The position numbers were made by a program, and so were the translations under genes. From Planctomycetota bacterium (GTDB taxonomy: Bacteria > Planctomycetota > UBA1135 > GCA-002686595): a DNA stretch of 64,000 nt. Location of the stretch: NCBI GenBank assembly GCA_002686945.1, contig NYYZ01000002.1, positions 136,010 to 200,009 of the forward strand, written 5' to 3'. How positions within the stretch are numbered: the first letter of the stretch is position 1; every line of letters starts with the position of its first letter. The notes under the pieces are model-generated. The model made no database searches. It was not told the origin of the DNA and saw only the letters and a list, made by a program, of their open reading frames with translations. Below are positions 19,415 to 29,549 of the stretch, piece after piece.

Positions 19415-19983
19415 GGCTGACTCAGGTATTGAGCTGGCAGCAAGAGGTCGGCTCCTGGGCCGTCAGTTCTGTCCACTAGCGTGGCCCCAGGCACCTGTTC
19501 CACAAATTCCGCCGGATTGCATCCGGGCAGAACAAGGCGCCAGCCATCTGCTTCCATGCGGAAATGCCATGCGCCAGGGTGGGGCTGTTCCCCCACCTGC
19601 CAGAGCAGACTGCCCACAATCCAGGGCACAGACCACCCATCTGGGGTACAGCCCATCAAGCGTGGGAGGGACGCTGGAGCCGTGGGCAGGTGCCGTTCTT
19701 CACGCCTGGCAGCCTTTGCTACCAGGGTCACAATCCAATCAAGGCCCGCCTGTTCTCGTCGCGCCAGCAGCACATCATGGCCCCCCGCCGCGCCGAGCAC
19801 TCCAAGCAACCAGCCCAGGCGCTGTGCATCGTTTCCTGCCCGGGCCAGGTCATCCTCATGGCTGGCGAGCAACTCATCGCCGCCGGCCATGGTGGTCAGG
19901 GCGTGCAGGCCCGTCAGCAACTGGGTGGTGTTGGCCAACTCGTGCAGCAGAGTGGGCAACAGCGCTCGGGCCAGGGTGTCCAT
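19411..19983 (-). CDS. degenerate histidine kinase/ChpT-like phosphotransferase-like protein
   Basis: DHp-like LLHELANTTQLLTGLHALTTM; C-terminal half could be a degenerate ATPase fold. Confidence 0.5.
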   Translation of the reverse strand: MDTLARALLPTLLHELANTTQLLTGLHALTTMAGGDELLASHEDDLARAGNDAQRLGWLLGVLGAAGGHDVLLARREQAGLDWIVTLVAKAARREERHLPTAPASLPRLMGCTPDGWSVPWIVGSLLWQVGEQPHPGAWHFRMEADGWRLVLPGCNPAEFVEQVPGATLVDRTDGPGADLLLPAQYLSQP

Positions 19984-20030
19984 AGGGTTGGGTGGGTTCG
20001 CGCGATGCCCCCGCCCAAAAAAGAAGCGGG

Positions 20031-20116
20031 TGGTACCGGGCAAGGGACTCGAACCCTCATGGAGTTGCCTCCAACGGATTTTGAATCCGTCGCGTCTACC
20101 ATTCCGCCAGCCCGGC
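20031..20116 (-). tRNA. tRNA-Leu (anticodon CAA)
   Basis: Reverse complement GCCGGGCTGGCGGAATGGTAGACGCGACGGATTCAAAATCCGTTGGAGGCAACTCCATGAGGGTTCGAGTCCCTTGCCCGGTACCA; long variable arm; CCA encoded. Confidence 0.96.
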
Positions 20117-20164
20117 GCGAGGCAGCAGAGTAGGGAGCCCGTGCTCATCCTGCAAGCGGCTTGA

Positions 20165-20920
20165 TCAGGGAGCGGGGCAGAACCTGCCCCAGGCCCCCTC
20201 TTCCGACATGCGAGCCCCAAAGGCCGAGTCGAGGCCCAGCTCGAATCCGTTCAGGGTCTGCACATGGTTCAGGGCAAGTAGAATCCCCGGCCCGAAGGCC
20301 TCGCGGCTGCTGATCTGGTGACTGAGCCGCAGGGTCTCCGCCCCCCACTTGAAGGCCACGGTCTGGTTGGCCAGCACTCCCTCCAGGCGTTCCGATCGAA
20401 TCGAAATGGCAGGTGCCCCGTCGGCCTCCAAGAGGGCGGCGGTCCGAAGCGAGGTGCTTGAGGGGGAATCGATTTTCTCCAGGTGGTGTTGCTCCTCAAG
20501 GCTGACCTGGACATCACCGCAGCCCTGGGGTTGCAGAAACCCAAGGGCCAGTCGCGAGCAGAGTTGTTGGATCGTGATCCCAAGACTGAAATTGGGCACC
20601 ACCAGGCAGCCCAGTTGACCTTCTTCCGCCTGGGCCTTCAGGTCCCTGAGTTCGTTGGGTTGCAGGCCGCTGGTGCCGATCACAGCCCTGACGCCGCTCT
20701 CCAGGATCACCCTTCCATGGGAAGCGCCCAGACCTGCCCGGGTCAGGTCCAGGGCAACTTCACAGGAAGACTCGCGCAGGCAGGTGCCGATGTCATCTTC
20801 ACGCACGATTCGGGTCGCCAGTTCGAGGTCGGCAGTTTGCTCAATACAAGCGCAGGCCAACTGCCCCATGCGCCCCTGGGCACCGATCACCGCTACTCGG
20901 GTCTTCGCCTGGGTGCTCAT
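20165..20920 (-). CDS. dapB: 4-hydroxy-tetrahydrodipicolinate reductase
   Basis: VAVIGAQGRMGQ; VIGTSGL; VVPNFSLGITI; EEQHHLEKIDSPSSTSL. Confidence 0.92.
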   Translation of the reverse strand: MSTQAKTRVAVIGAQGRMGQLACACIEQTADLELATRIVREDDIGTCLRESSCEVALDLTRAGLGASHGRVILESGVRAVIGTSGLQPNELRDLKAQAEEGQLGCLVVPNFSLGITIQQLCSRLALGFLQPQGCGDVQVSLEEQHHLEKIDSPSSTSLRTAALLEADGAPAISIRSERLEGVLANQTVAFKWGAETLRLSHQISSREAFGPGILLALNHVQTLNGFELGLDSAFGARMSEEGAWGRFCPAP

Positions 20921-21966
20921 GGTGTTCTGTTCTTGAGAGCTCGTTTGAGAATCAACTCCACCAGTTCTTGAAAGCCTATGCCCACAGCCCGTGCCGCAAG
21001 TGGCAGCAGCGACCGCTGTGTGAAGCCGGGCAGAGTGTTGATCTCGAGGCAGACGGGAGGGCCGTCCGGGGGCACGATAAAGTCCATGCGCGCGTAGCCG
21101 TCGCAGCCAGCCAGGCGGAATGCCCGTTGGGCCAGGGCGCTGACCTCTGCGCAGCGTGCGGGTTCAAGGACTTGGGGAGGGCAGAATTCCTGAGCGCCGC
21201 TACTGGTGTACTTTTCTTCGAAGTCAAAGAAGTGTCCAGGAGCGGGGCGAACTTCCACCAGGGGCAGGGCCCGTGGGAGATCCCCGTCCTGGTCCAAGAG
21301 GCCAACCGTGACCTCCACCCCATCGATTGCGGCTTCTACGAGGGGCTCATCGCCCGCCGAGCGCACGGCGTCCAGGGCAGGGCCGATGTTCTGCCAGCTG
21401 GTCACACAAGTGGTGGCCAGGGAGGATCCACCTCGGCGCGGTTTGACAAACCAGGGACCTCCCCCATCCTTCCTGCAGGTTTTCGCCTGCTCGGGTCCCA
21501 CGGTCGGCTCTGTGATCAAGGCTCCGGGTGCCACAGTCAGGCCATTGTCGGAAAACAACAGACGGCTTTGATGCTTGTCCATGCAAAGGGCTGAAGCCTG
21601 CACGCCTGAACCGCTATAGGGCAGACCCAGACTGCTGAGAAGACCCTGAAGACTGCCGTCTTCTCCAAGGCCACCATGGAGTCCCAGGAGAAATACTGCG
21701 TTGGGAGGCAGATTGCTGAGAAAAGCAACCGGGGGAGCAATTGTGGAGTCATCGCTCCAGCGACCATCCTGCATCCACTCGATGCGTTGCAGACCCCGGA
21801 TGCGGTTCTCGTCCTGCAATCCCTCCAGGGCCTGCTGAAGGGCAGCACCACTCTGGAGGGAGACTTCGCGTTCTCCCGAACTCCCACCCACCAGCAAGAT
21901 TACCGTGCGCTGGGTCAGATCAGTCATCCGGTCGGCTCCGGCGGAGTCAGCGATACAACCAGCCAT
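20917..21966 (-). CDS. ddl: D-alanine--D-alanine ligase
   Basis: LVGGSSGEREVSLQSG; LLGLHGGLGEDGSLQGLL; FVKPRRGGSSLATT; MDFIVPPDGPPVCLEINTLPGFT. Confidence 0.94.
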   Translation of the reverse strand: MAGCIADSAGADRMTDLTQRTVILLVGGSSGEREVSLQSGAALQQALEGLQDENRIRGLQRIEWMQDGRWSDDSTIAPPVAFLSNLPPNAVFLLGLHGGLGEDGSLQGLLSSLGLPYSGSGVQASALCMDKHQSRLLFSDNGLTVAPGALITEPTVGPEQAKTCRKDGGGPWFVKPRRGGSSLATTCVTSWQNIGPALDAVRSAGDEPLVEAAIDGVEVTVGLLDQDGDLPRALPLVEVRPAPGHFFDFEEKYTSSGAQEFCPPQVLEPARCAEVSALAQRAFRLAGCDGYARMDFIVPPDGPPVCLEINTLPGFTQRSLLPLAARAVGIGFQELVELILKRALKNRTP

Positions 21967-23362
21967 GTTCTCCCTTGAGGGCTTTCAGCCCCCCCGCGGA
22001 TTCGTTGGCCGCGCAGAACTCAGATTCGTTTTCGGCCACCCGTGGATCCACTTCCAATGGAAGAGTGCCATCCTGGTCCCGATCCGGTAAATCCACGCCT
22101 GCAGCTCGCAACATGTTACCGAAGGATTCGGTCAGGGCCTGACGGCAGGTTGAAGGGGAATCCGGGCCCTCTGCATTCTTGACGGGTGAGAATTCTTCCT
22201 CGCGGCGAACTTCCAAGGTCACGCTGTTGGCCGCTGCGCCCAGAGCGTCAAAGACAAATGTCTCGAACTTGACACCCGGGATTTCGCCAGGGTTGCCCTG
22301 AGCATCGAGTCCCTTGAGGTTCTTTTGTGCCAGATGCCAGGGTAGGTCCAGGAGGCCGTCTTTTGTGAGGTTCTCAACGAAGTCTCGGCGGATCATATGC
22401 ACAGCGATATTGCCTGCCCGAAAACGCAGACTGCCGTCCCCCTCCTTCTCTGTGCGCAAGTCCCCCGGCAGATCCGAGTACTCGATGCAACCCAGCCTGC
22501 CGTCCGCCAGGCCCAAGACGCCTACCTTTTCTCCGGGATCATCCTTGGCCACAACCTTGCTGGACATGTCCGCTTCGGCCAGGGCATGCAAACCCAGGAA
22601 GAGCGGGTCAGCAGGACGCACCAAGGGATTGTCGACCTGGAAGTAGCTGAACTGCTCGATACCAAGCGAGGCGGCCAGATCCAGCATGCCTTCGGAGCGA
22701 AGGGCTGCCAGGGTTCCGCCATGGCCGTTTGGGGCCAGGAAGAGGGCATCGGGGGCTGTGCGCACGATGCGCCCCTCCTGATCCAGGGCCGGCAGCATCT
22801 GTTGGGTAAAGAAGTGCACGTTCTGTCTTCCCAGACCAAAGACATCCTGATCTTCAAAGAAGGAACGAGTGGCCCCATCGTTGCTGGAGGAGGTCATCAC
22901 GAACCAGGCGATGTTGGTGCCATGGCGTCGTTGGGCAGCGCTGAGGCGTGCCGCGTGCCAGCCGAACAGACTCAGGCCGCTAACAGGTCCAACCCCAAAC
23001 ATTCCCTTGGGACCGTTGAAGCCCAGGCGGCTGCCCTGTCCGCCAGCCACAAGCACGAATCCTACCTTGCTCTCTCGTAGCAGCTGCTTTCCGATGGAGA
23101 TGGCATGTTCCGCCCGGGCTGCTTGTTCCGTGCTTCTGCCCAGGGGAAAAGTCAGCGGTGGTTCGAAGGACTTCGCAGCGTGCTCATTGGGGGAGCGCAA
23201 GTGTTCCCTCAGCCGTTGGACCTGGTCCAGGTCCAACCCCTCTAGGGCAGTCCGTAGATTGGCTTGTTCCTCGACGGACAGGTCACTCCAGGTGCCCATG
23301 AGGTGGTCCTGACCAGCGGCCTCGAGGGCTGCAGCCAGGTCGCTCTTAGATTCTGGCATCAT
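21947..23362 (-). CDS. UDPGP-family nucleotidyltransferase (UDP-GlcNAc/UDP-sugar pyrophosphorylase, eukaryotic UAP1-like)
   Basis: FVLVAGGQGSRLGFNGPKGMFGV; APNGHGGTLAALRSEGML; YFQVDNPLVRPADPLFLG. Confidence 0.88.
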   Translation of the reverse strand: MMPESKSDLAAALEAAGQDHLMGTWSDLSVEEQANLRTALEGLDLDQVQRLREHLRSPNEHAAKSFEPPLTFPLGRSTEQAARAEHAISIGKQLLRESKVGFVLVAGGQGSRLGFNGPKGMFGVGPVSGLSLFGWHAARLSAAQRRHGTNIAWFVMTSSSNDGATRSFFEDQDVFGLGRQNVHFFTQQMLPALDQEGRIVRTAPDALFLAPNGHGGTLAALRSEGMLDLAASLGIEQFSYFQVDNPLVRPADPLFLGLHALAEADMSSKVVAKDDPGEKVGVLGLADGRLGCIEYSDLPGDLRTEKEGDGSLRFRAGNIAVHMIRRDFVENLTKDGLLDLPWHLAQKNLKGLDAQGNPGEIPGVKFETFVFDALGAAANSVTLEVRREEEFSPVKNAEGPDSPSTCRQALTESFGNMLRAAGVDLPDRDQDGTLPLEVDPRVAENESEFCAANESAGGLKALKGEHGWLYR

Positions 23363-23521
23363 GGCCCGAGTCTACCGTCAAGAGGTCTCTGATTCGAAGG
23401 CCATCTCGACTCTAGGACTTGCGCAAACCTTCGTCCTGATCGTGGACGGCCCAATCGCACAGGGGCGCCCTGGACTGGGCACAAGGCACAGACCTACAGC
23501 GCCATCAAGAAGGGCCTGTCC

Positions 23522-23860
23522 TCAGACCGCTTCGCGTTCTTGTGAGAGCAGCTCAAACATTTGCTCTGTCAGGTGCACCAGGGCGTCGATGCGCCTCTCT
23601 GCGAGAACCTGGCGGCGCACGAGCTTCTCCACCACGGGGGGGAGAATAGCCTCGCGAACATAGTTGTTGATCATGTTGATGATCTCTGCCCGGTCCGCAT
23701 TGGGCAGCTTGTGGAAGTGGTAGTGGAACTTGTCCTCGAGGATCTCCTCAGTAATGGTCATGCATTCTGAGGTCATTTCCTCCACGCTTTGCCGGTCGTG
23801 AGCGGTGTGGAAGACGTCGACCTTGTACTGGTGCAGCAAATCCTTGAAATTCTGATGCAA
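23522..23860 (-). CDS. small helical protein, unknown function
   Basis: 112-aa ORF, predicted TTG start preceded by GGAGCCCAAC; MTITEEILEDKFHYHFHKLPNADRAEIINMINNYVREAIL. Confidence 0.6.
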   Translation of the reverse strand: MHQNFKDLLHQYKVDVFHTAHDRQSVEEMTSECMTITEEILEDKFHYHFHKLPNADRAEIINMINNYVREAILPPVVEKLVRRQVLAERRIDALVHLTEQMFELLSQEREAV

Positions 23861-24015
23861 GTTGGGCTCCGGTTGTGAATACGGGGGGCGGCATGCCCCC
23901 TATGCCCCCATTCTATGGCTGAACCGCCCAAAGGGAAAGGGTGCAGTTGACTGGTCTCAACCCGACCACAATCCCGGATGCCCTCCTGGCCCCAGGTCTC
24001 AGCGGGGACCACTCA

Positions 24016-25269
24016 TCAGTGCGGGTCCACCTGCCCTATGCAGATTGAAACATTGTGCCCTCCGAACCCGAGGGAGTTACAGAGGGCGTTGCGCACCTCC
24101 ATGCTCCTGGCTTCACCAGGCACATAATCCAGGTCGCAAGCCGGGTCGGGAGTGGTGTAGTTAAGCGTGGGGTGTACCTGCCCGGTATGCACGGCCAGGG
24201 CCGTGTAGAGCAGTTCCACCGCGCTGGCGGCCCCCAAGAGATGCCCGATCATGGATTTGGTGCTGGAAACCGCCAGCTTGTAGGCGTGATCTCCAAAGGT
24301 CCGTTTGAGGGCCGTGGTCTCGATCGAATCGTTGAACGCGGTGCTGGTGCCGTGAGCGTTTACGTACTGCACATCTTCGGGCTCCAGGCCCGCATGGCGC
24401 AGAGCCTCATTGAAGGCTCGAGCGGGGCCCTTGCCGTCCTCCCGGGGAGCGGTGATGTGATATGCGTCGTCGGTGGAGCCATAGCCCTTGACTTCGGCGT
24501 AAATGCGCGCACCACGCGCCCGGGCGCGTTCCAGTTCCTCCAGTATCAGGATGCCGCAGCCCTCACCCATCACGAAACCGTCGCGGTCCTTGTCAAAGGG
24601 CCGCGAGGCACCGGCGGGGTCATCGTTGCGCTTGGAAAGGGCGCGTGCGGAAGAGAACCCAGCCATGGAGAGAGGCGTAACGGCTGACTCGGAGCCACCC
24701 GTAATCACCAGATCTGCGTCGCCCCATTGGATCGCTCGCCAGGCCATGCCAATTGCGTGACCTGCGGACGCGCAGGCGCTTGCTGTTGTGAAGGCCGTAC
24801 CCAGGAGGCCATGGCGAATCGCCACTTGCCCTGAGACCGCGTTGGCCATGATGCGGGGGATGAAATGGGGCGAGACTCTGCGCGGGCCCTTTTCTATCAG
24901 TACGGCCTGCTGCTCGATGATTCCCATGATCCCACCGATCCCGGTGGCGACGATGGTCCCGAAACGCTCGCGTTCTTCTTCGGGAAGACTTCGAATATCT
25001 TCAAGGCCCGCATCGCGTAGGGCCTCGTCGGCGCCAATGAGGGCCCACATGGTAAACGGGTCTAGTTTGCGCTGCTCTGGCTTACCAAAACCATGAGCGC
25101 TCGGATCCCAGTCAACCATGCCGCCGATTTTCGTGGCATGGTCACTGGTATCAAAGGATTCAATGAGGCGTACCCCGCTCTCACCCTTGAGGATGCGAGG
25201 GAACGTCTCCTCCACCGAGAGCCCGAGGGAGTTGATGGTCCCCAAGCCGGTGATGACTACACGGCGCAT
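24016..25269 (-). CDS. fabF: beta-ketoacyl-ACP synthase II
   Basis: VVITGLGTINSLG; TTASACASAGHAIG; NAHGTSTAFNDSIE; KSMIGHLLGAASAVE. Confidence 0.96.
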   Translation of the reverse strand: MRRVVITGLGTINSLGLSVEETFPRILKGESGVRLIESFDTSDHATKIGGMVDWDPSAHGFGKPEQRKLDPFTMWALIGADEALRDAGLEDIRSLPEEERERFGTIVATGIGGIMGIIEQQAVLIEKGPRRVSPHFIPRIMANAVSGQVAIRHGLLGTAFTTASACASAGHAIGMAWRAIQWGDADLVITGGSESAVTPLSMAGFSSARALSKRNDDPAGASRPFDKDRDGFVMGEGCGILILEELERARARGARIYAEVKGYGSTDDAYHITAPREDGKGPARAFNEALRHAGLEPEDVQYVNAHGTSTAFNDSIETTALKRTFGDHAYKLAVSSTKSMIGHLLGAASAVELLYTALAVHTGQVHPTLNYTTPDPACDLDYVPGEARSMEVRNALCNSLGFGGHNVSICIGQVDPH

Positions 25270-25332
25270 GATTGCGTAAGGCCGGGGAAGCCCTAGGGCT
25301 TTGAGCCCGAGGGAGTTTCCCGGGTTGCCGGC

Positions 25333-25578
25333 TTAGAGCTTTCCGCCGATGTATTCGACGGCTGATCCGACAGTGCGCATCTTGTCAGCGTCTTCGTCGG
25401 GGATGGTAATATCGAACTCCTCCTCAAGGCACATGACCAACTCGACGGTGTCGAGGGAGTCGGCGCCCAAGTCTTGGACGAAGTCGGTTTCGGGCTTGAT
25501 CTGATCAGCAGTCTTGTCCATCTGGTCACAGACAATCTTGATGACGCGGGATTCAATCGAGGCAGTGGTGTCGCTCAC
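25333..25578 (-). CDS. acpP: acyl carrier protein
   Basis: [42 protein letters not shown] with phosphopantetheine DSL. Confidence 0.97.
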   Translation of the reverse strand: MSDTTASIESRVIKIVCDQMDKTADQIKPETDFVQDLGADSLDTVELVMCLEEEFDITIPDEDADKMRTVGSAVEYIGGKL

Positions 25579-25661
25579 GTGGCGTTCTCCGAATGATCGG
25601 TAATTCTTAGTTGAACTGCCGGCCGAATGGCGCGGCAGAGAGAGATGGACCAGCGTCTAGT

Positions 25662-26420
25662 CTAGAGGGAGAGGCCTCCATCCACCACTAAAGTCTGGCC
25701 TGTGATATACCCGCCGGCAGGGCCGGCTAGGAATGCTGTCAGAGCGGCAATATCGGCGGCCATGCCGATGCGGCCTAGGGGGATGCCCGCCAGGAGGTCT
25801 GAGCGCTGATCCTCGCTCAGGGCTGCGGTCATGTCGGTCTCGATGAAACCCGGGGCGATGGCGTTGCAGGTCACCTTACGCCCTGCCAATTCTTTGGACA
25901 CGGACTTGGTCAGGCCAATCACTCCGGCCTTGGAGGCGGCATAGTTGGCCTGTCCGGCATTGCCGGTGACCCCCACCACAGAAGAGATGTTGATGATGCG
26001 TCCAGCGCTTTTCATGAGGGGGCGAGCTGCAGCCTGCACAAAATTGAAAGCACCCTTGAGGTTTACCGCGATCACCTGATCAAAATCCTCCTCGCTCATG
26101 CGCAGAAGAATTCCATCACGCGTGATGCCCGCGTTGTTCACCAGGATGTTCAACCCCCCGAGTTGTTCCACTGCGTCTTTGACGAGGGCCTTGACCGCTG
26201 CATTGTCGGCTACATCGACTCCCAGGGCAAAGGACCCATCAGTAAGAGCGGCGCACTCGGCCGCGCTGGCCTCAGCGCTCTTGACGCTGGTCGCTACACA
26301 TGCGACCCGCGCGCCCTGCCCAGCAAGGGCGATGGCAATGGCACGGCCTATTCCTCGGCTTGCGCCGGTAACCAGAGCGGCCTGACCCGCGAGGGGCTGT
26401 TGTGTCGTGGAGGAGGTCAT
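25662..26420 (-). CDS. fabG: 3-oxoacyl-ACP reductase
   Basis: ALVTGASRGIGRAIAIAL; NNAGITRDGILLRM; YAASKAGVIGLTKS. Confidence 0.96.
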   Translation of the reverse strand: MTSSTTQQPLAGQAALVTGASRGIGRAIAIALAGQGARVACVATSVKSAEASAAECAALTDGSFALGVDVADNAAVKALVKDAVEQLGGLNILVNNAGITRDGILLRMSEEDFDQVIAVNLKGAFNFVQAAARPLMKSAGRIINISSVVGVTGNAGQANYAASKAGVIGLTKSVSKELAGRKVTCNAIAPGFIETDMTAALSEDQRSDLLAGIPLGRIGMAADIAALTAFLAGPAGGYITGQTLVVDGGLSL

Positions 26421-26458
26421 CGGAAGATGCGCATTCTAGGGATCGGGAACCGTCTGAG

Positions 26459-27379
26459 TCATGCTGAAAGATCGCCAAGAGCGTCAACAGATCGCACCTG
26501 GGCCTCTTTCTCGGTCTTGCGCATGAGTCCTGCCAGTACCTTGCCCGGTCCTGGTTCAATGAATTCGGTCTGCCCCAGGGCCAGCGCAGCTCGCATGGAG
26601 CGTTCCCAGAGGACGGGGGCACAGACCTGCCGAGCCAGGAGTTCGCGGATCATATCCGGGCTCCCGGCTGGCTCAGCGGTCACATTGGAAAGTACAGGTA
26701 TCTTGGGATTGAGGATTTCAACGTCCAGCAGAGCCTCCTGCAGTCGCTCGGCGGCGGGCCGCATGACCTCCGAGTGAAAGGCTCCGGCTACGCTCAAGCG
26801 GATACAACGCCGGATGCCATGGTCTTTGGCCGCCGCCTCGGCCGCATCTATGGCGGCGTTCTCCCCTGACAGGATGATCTGACTGGGGCTGTTGAGATTG
26901 GCCACCTGACATACACCTGCTTGGGAGGCTTCTTCTGCCAGGGCGGTGGCGGTCTGTTGGGTAGCTCCCAGGAGGCTGAGCATACCGCTGGGAGTAGCCT
27001 CGGCCGCCTGCTGCATTGCTTGACCCCGCAAGCGCACCAGGCGCAGGGCGTCGTCGAGGGAGAATGCACCCGCCAGCCACAGGGCACAGTATTCTCCCAG
27101 GGAAAGTCCTGCGCAGAGGGGCACCAGAGCTCGGTCAACCTGGCCCTCGGCCTCGAGCACGCGCATGATCGCGGCACTGGTGGCGAGAATTCCCGGCTGA
27201 GCGATGTCTGTGCGGTGGACATCTGCGTCCGCACTCCAAATCGCTTCCGAGAGGGAAAAGCCCAGGGCGTCGTCAGCCTGCTGGAAAGTCTCTCGGGCCA
27301 CGGGAAAAGCCTCGGCCCACTCCTGCCCCATGCCCACGAATTGAGCTCCTTGACCAGGAAATAGGATTGCTGCAGTCAT
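26459..27379 (-). CDS. fabD: malonyl-CoA:ACP transacylase
   Basis: ILFPGQGAQFVGMG; CAGLSLGEYCALWLAGAF; AGAFHSEVM. Confidence 0.96.
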   Translation of the reverse strand: MTAAILFPGQGAQFVGMGQEWAEAFPVARETFQQADDALGFSLSEAIWSADADVHRTDIAQPGILATSAAIMRVLEAEGQVDRALVPLCAGLSLGEYCALWLAGAFSLDDALRLVRLRGQAMQQAAEATPSGMLSLLGATQQTATALAEEASQAGVCQVANLNSPSQIILSGENAAIDAAEAAAKDHGIRRCIRLSVAGAFHSEVMRPAAERLQEALLDVEILNPKIPVLSNVTAEPAGSPDMIRELLARQVCAPVLWERSMRAALALGQTEFIEPGPGKVLAGLMRKTEKEAQVRSVDALGDLSA

Positions 27380-27392
27380 GGCAAGAAAGTGC

Positions 27393-28379
27393 CTACCAGC
27401 GCAAGAGGGACCCGCCCCAGGTTAGGCCAGCGCCAAAGGCAACCAGCACCACATACTTACCGTCTTGGATGCGGCCCTGCTCAAGGGCCTCATGAAGTGC
27501 AATCGGGACACTGGCGGCAGACGTGTTCCCGTAACGGTCTATGTTGACCATGACTTTGCTCTGATCCCAGTCCAACCGATCCAGAGCGCCCTCGATGATG
27601 CGTTGGTTCACCTGGTGGGGAATTACGCAACACAGGTCCTCCTGGTCGATGCCCTCCATGGCCCAACGAATCAACTCGGCCATTTTCTGAACGGCGAAGC
27701 GATAGACCTCGCGCCCCTTTAGTTGGATGAAGTGGTCCTCCTTGACGTAGGAGTCCATATTGTGGAAATGACGAGTGCCGCCCATGGGGAGGGCTATCAG
27801 GTCATGCCCTGAACCGTCGGCACCCAGGGTGCTGCGCAGGATTTCACCGCGCCCGCAGATGTCAAAGGGCTGCAGGATCGCCGCGCCGGCACCATCCCCA
27901 AAGATGATCGCGGAGCCTCGGTCCGTCTTGTTTACCATCCGCGAGAGGGCTTCCGTACCGATTACCAACACACTCTTTGCCAGGCCAGCAGAGATGTGGG
28001 TGCTGCCCACCTGCATTGCGGTCAGGAAACCGGTACAGGCCGCGTTCACATCGAAGGCGGCGCACGTCGCGCCCAGGTTGTGTTGCACCTGACAGGCTAC
28101 GGCCGGAAAAACATAATCTCCTGACACTGTGCCAACAACGATCAAGTCCAGGTCGCTGGCTTCGAGTCCCGCATTGGCCAAAGCTTCTTGAGCGGCTCCC
28201 GTGGCCAAATCTGAGCATTGGACATCGTCCTCCACCCAGCGCCGCTCGCGGATGCCCGTCCGCTTGGTGATCCACTCGTCGCTGGTATCGATTACCTTGG
28301 CCAGATCATCGTTGGTGACCCGATGCTCAGGAAGGCAGAGGCCTGTTCCGGCTATTCCAGCAGCTACTAGATTGGTCAT
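27393..28379 (-). CDS. fabH: beta-ketoacyl-ACP synthase III
   Basis: TSDEWITKRTGIRERRW; FDVNAACTGFLTAMQVG; IPHQVNQRII; GNTSAASVPIAL. Confidence 0.96.
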   Translation of the reverse strand: MTNLVAAGIAGTGLCLPEHRVTNDDLAKVIDTSDEWITKRTGIRERRWVEDDVQCSDLATGAAQEALANAGLEASDLDLIVVGTVSGDYVFPAVACQVQHNLGATCAAFDVNAACTGFLTAMQVGSTHISAGLAKSVLVIGTEALSRMVNKTDRGSAIIFGDGAGAAILQPFDICGRGEILRSTLGADGSGHDLIALPMGGTRHFHNMDSYVKEDHFIQLKGREVYRFAVQKMAELIRWAMEGIDQEDLCCVIPHQVNQRIIEGALDRLDWDQSKVMVNIDRYGNTSAASVPIALHEALEQGRIQDGKYVVLVAFGAGLTWGGSLLRW

Positions 28380-28504
28380 GATTGGGTTCGGGAAAGCGTG
28401 AGATCCGCCTGAGTCTAGCCCCGTCCAGTGTTTGGATCGAGGGAGAATGGGCGTAGATTGGTCAGCGAGACATGTAGAGCGGGCATGGTCCAGTCTTGTG
28501 GCGC

Positions 28505-29527
28505 CTAAGGGGTAGGGCGCTGCTTGGCCCTCTCGGCGAGCGATTCCACGGCCCTGCCGTTTACATCGGAATCCAGATCCTTGGCAGCAACCTTGAGGGC
28601 GTTGTGGACGGCATTGCTGTCAGAGCGGCCGTGACCGATGACCACCACGCCATTGACTCCCAGCAAGAGGGCTCCGCCGTATTCGGAATAGTCCACGCTG
28701 CGCATGGCCTGGCTCAGAACCTCATCCGGCAGAGGCTGACCAACTCGTTTGCCTTCTCTCACGATCTTGTCCAACAAGAAAGATCCAAAGCCCTCTATTA
28801 GCTTGAGGACCACATTGCCTGTGAATCCGTCCGTTACGATCACTTCGGCGCAATCGGTGAAGATGCCGTCTGGTTCAATGTTGCCTACGAAGTTGAGGCC
28901 GCTCTCAAGCAGCAGGTCACGAGCCTCCTTGGTCAGCCTGGTGCCCTTCTTGTCTTCTTCGCCAATATTGAGCAGACCCACTCGCGGATCTTTGACCCCG
29001 AGCACGCCCTCTTGAAGGGCCGCGCCCATGATCGCGTATTCAACGAGATCAGAGCCCCGTGGCGCAGCGTTCGCGCCCATGTCCAGCAAGGTCGTTGGCT
29101 TACCCGTCAGATTGCTCGTGACTGCAATTCCCGGCCGCCGAACACCGGGCAGGGTGCGCAGAATTATGGTGGCGGCGCCTACCATTGCTCCCGTATTGCC
29201 CATGGAGACCGCCGCGGCAGCATCGCCTGAACGGACAGCTTCGATGCACATAGGAATTGTGGCTTTCGGTTTGGCACGCAGAGCCGTCCCAGGCTCCTCG
29301 TGCATACCAATCACCTCAACGCTGTCGAGGATTGCGAAACGGTCCAGAGCGTTGTGCTCCGCTAGAATTGGCGAAAGCTCCGCTTTGGGCCCCACGAGAA
29401 GAATGCGGTCCGCAGGCAGACCATCATCCCGAGTGGGATCGGTTGCACGCAGGGCGCCTTCAAGAATCTGACGGGGGGCGTTATCGCCCCCCATGACATC
29501 CAAGGCTATACGACCGGCTGTCGTCAT
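28505..29527 (-). CDS. plsX: phosphate acyltransferase PlsX
   Basis: IALDVMGGDNAPRQILEGAL; SMGNTGAMVGAA; TDGFTGNVVLKLIEGF. Confidence 0.95.
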   Translation of the reverse strand: MTTAGRIALDVMGGDNAPRQILEGALRATDPTRDDGLPADRILLVGPKAELSPILAEHNALDRFAILDSVEVIGMHEEPGTALRAKPKATIPMCIEAVRSGDAAAAVSMGNTGAMVGAATIILRTLPGVRRPGIAVTSNLTGKPTTLLDMGANAAPRGSDLVEYAIMGAALQEGVLGVKDPRVGLLNIGEEDKKGTRLTKEARDLLLESGLNFVGNIEPDGIFTDCAEVIVTDGFTGNVVLKLIEGFGSFLLDKIVREGKRVGQPLPDEVLSQAMRSVDYSEYGGALLLGVNGVVVIGHGRSDSNAVHNALKVAAKDLDSDVNGRAVESLAERAKQRPTP

Positions 29528-29549
29528 CCTGGGAGATTGTCGAAGGGGA

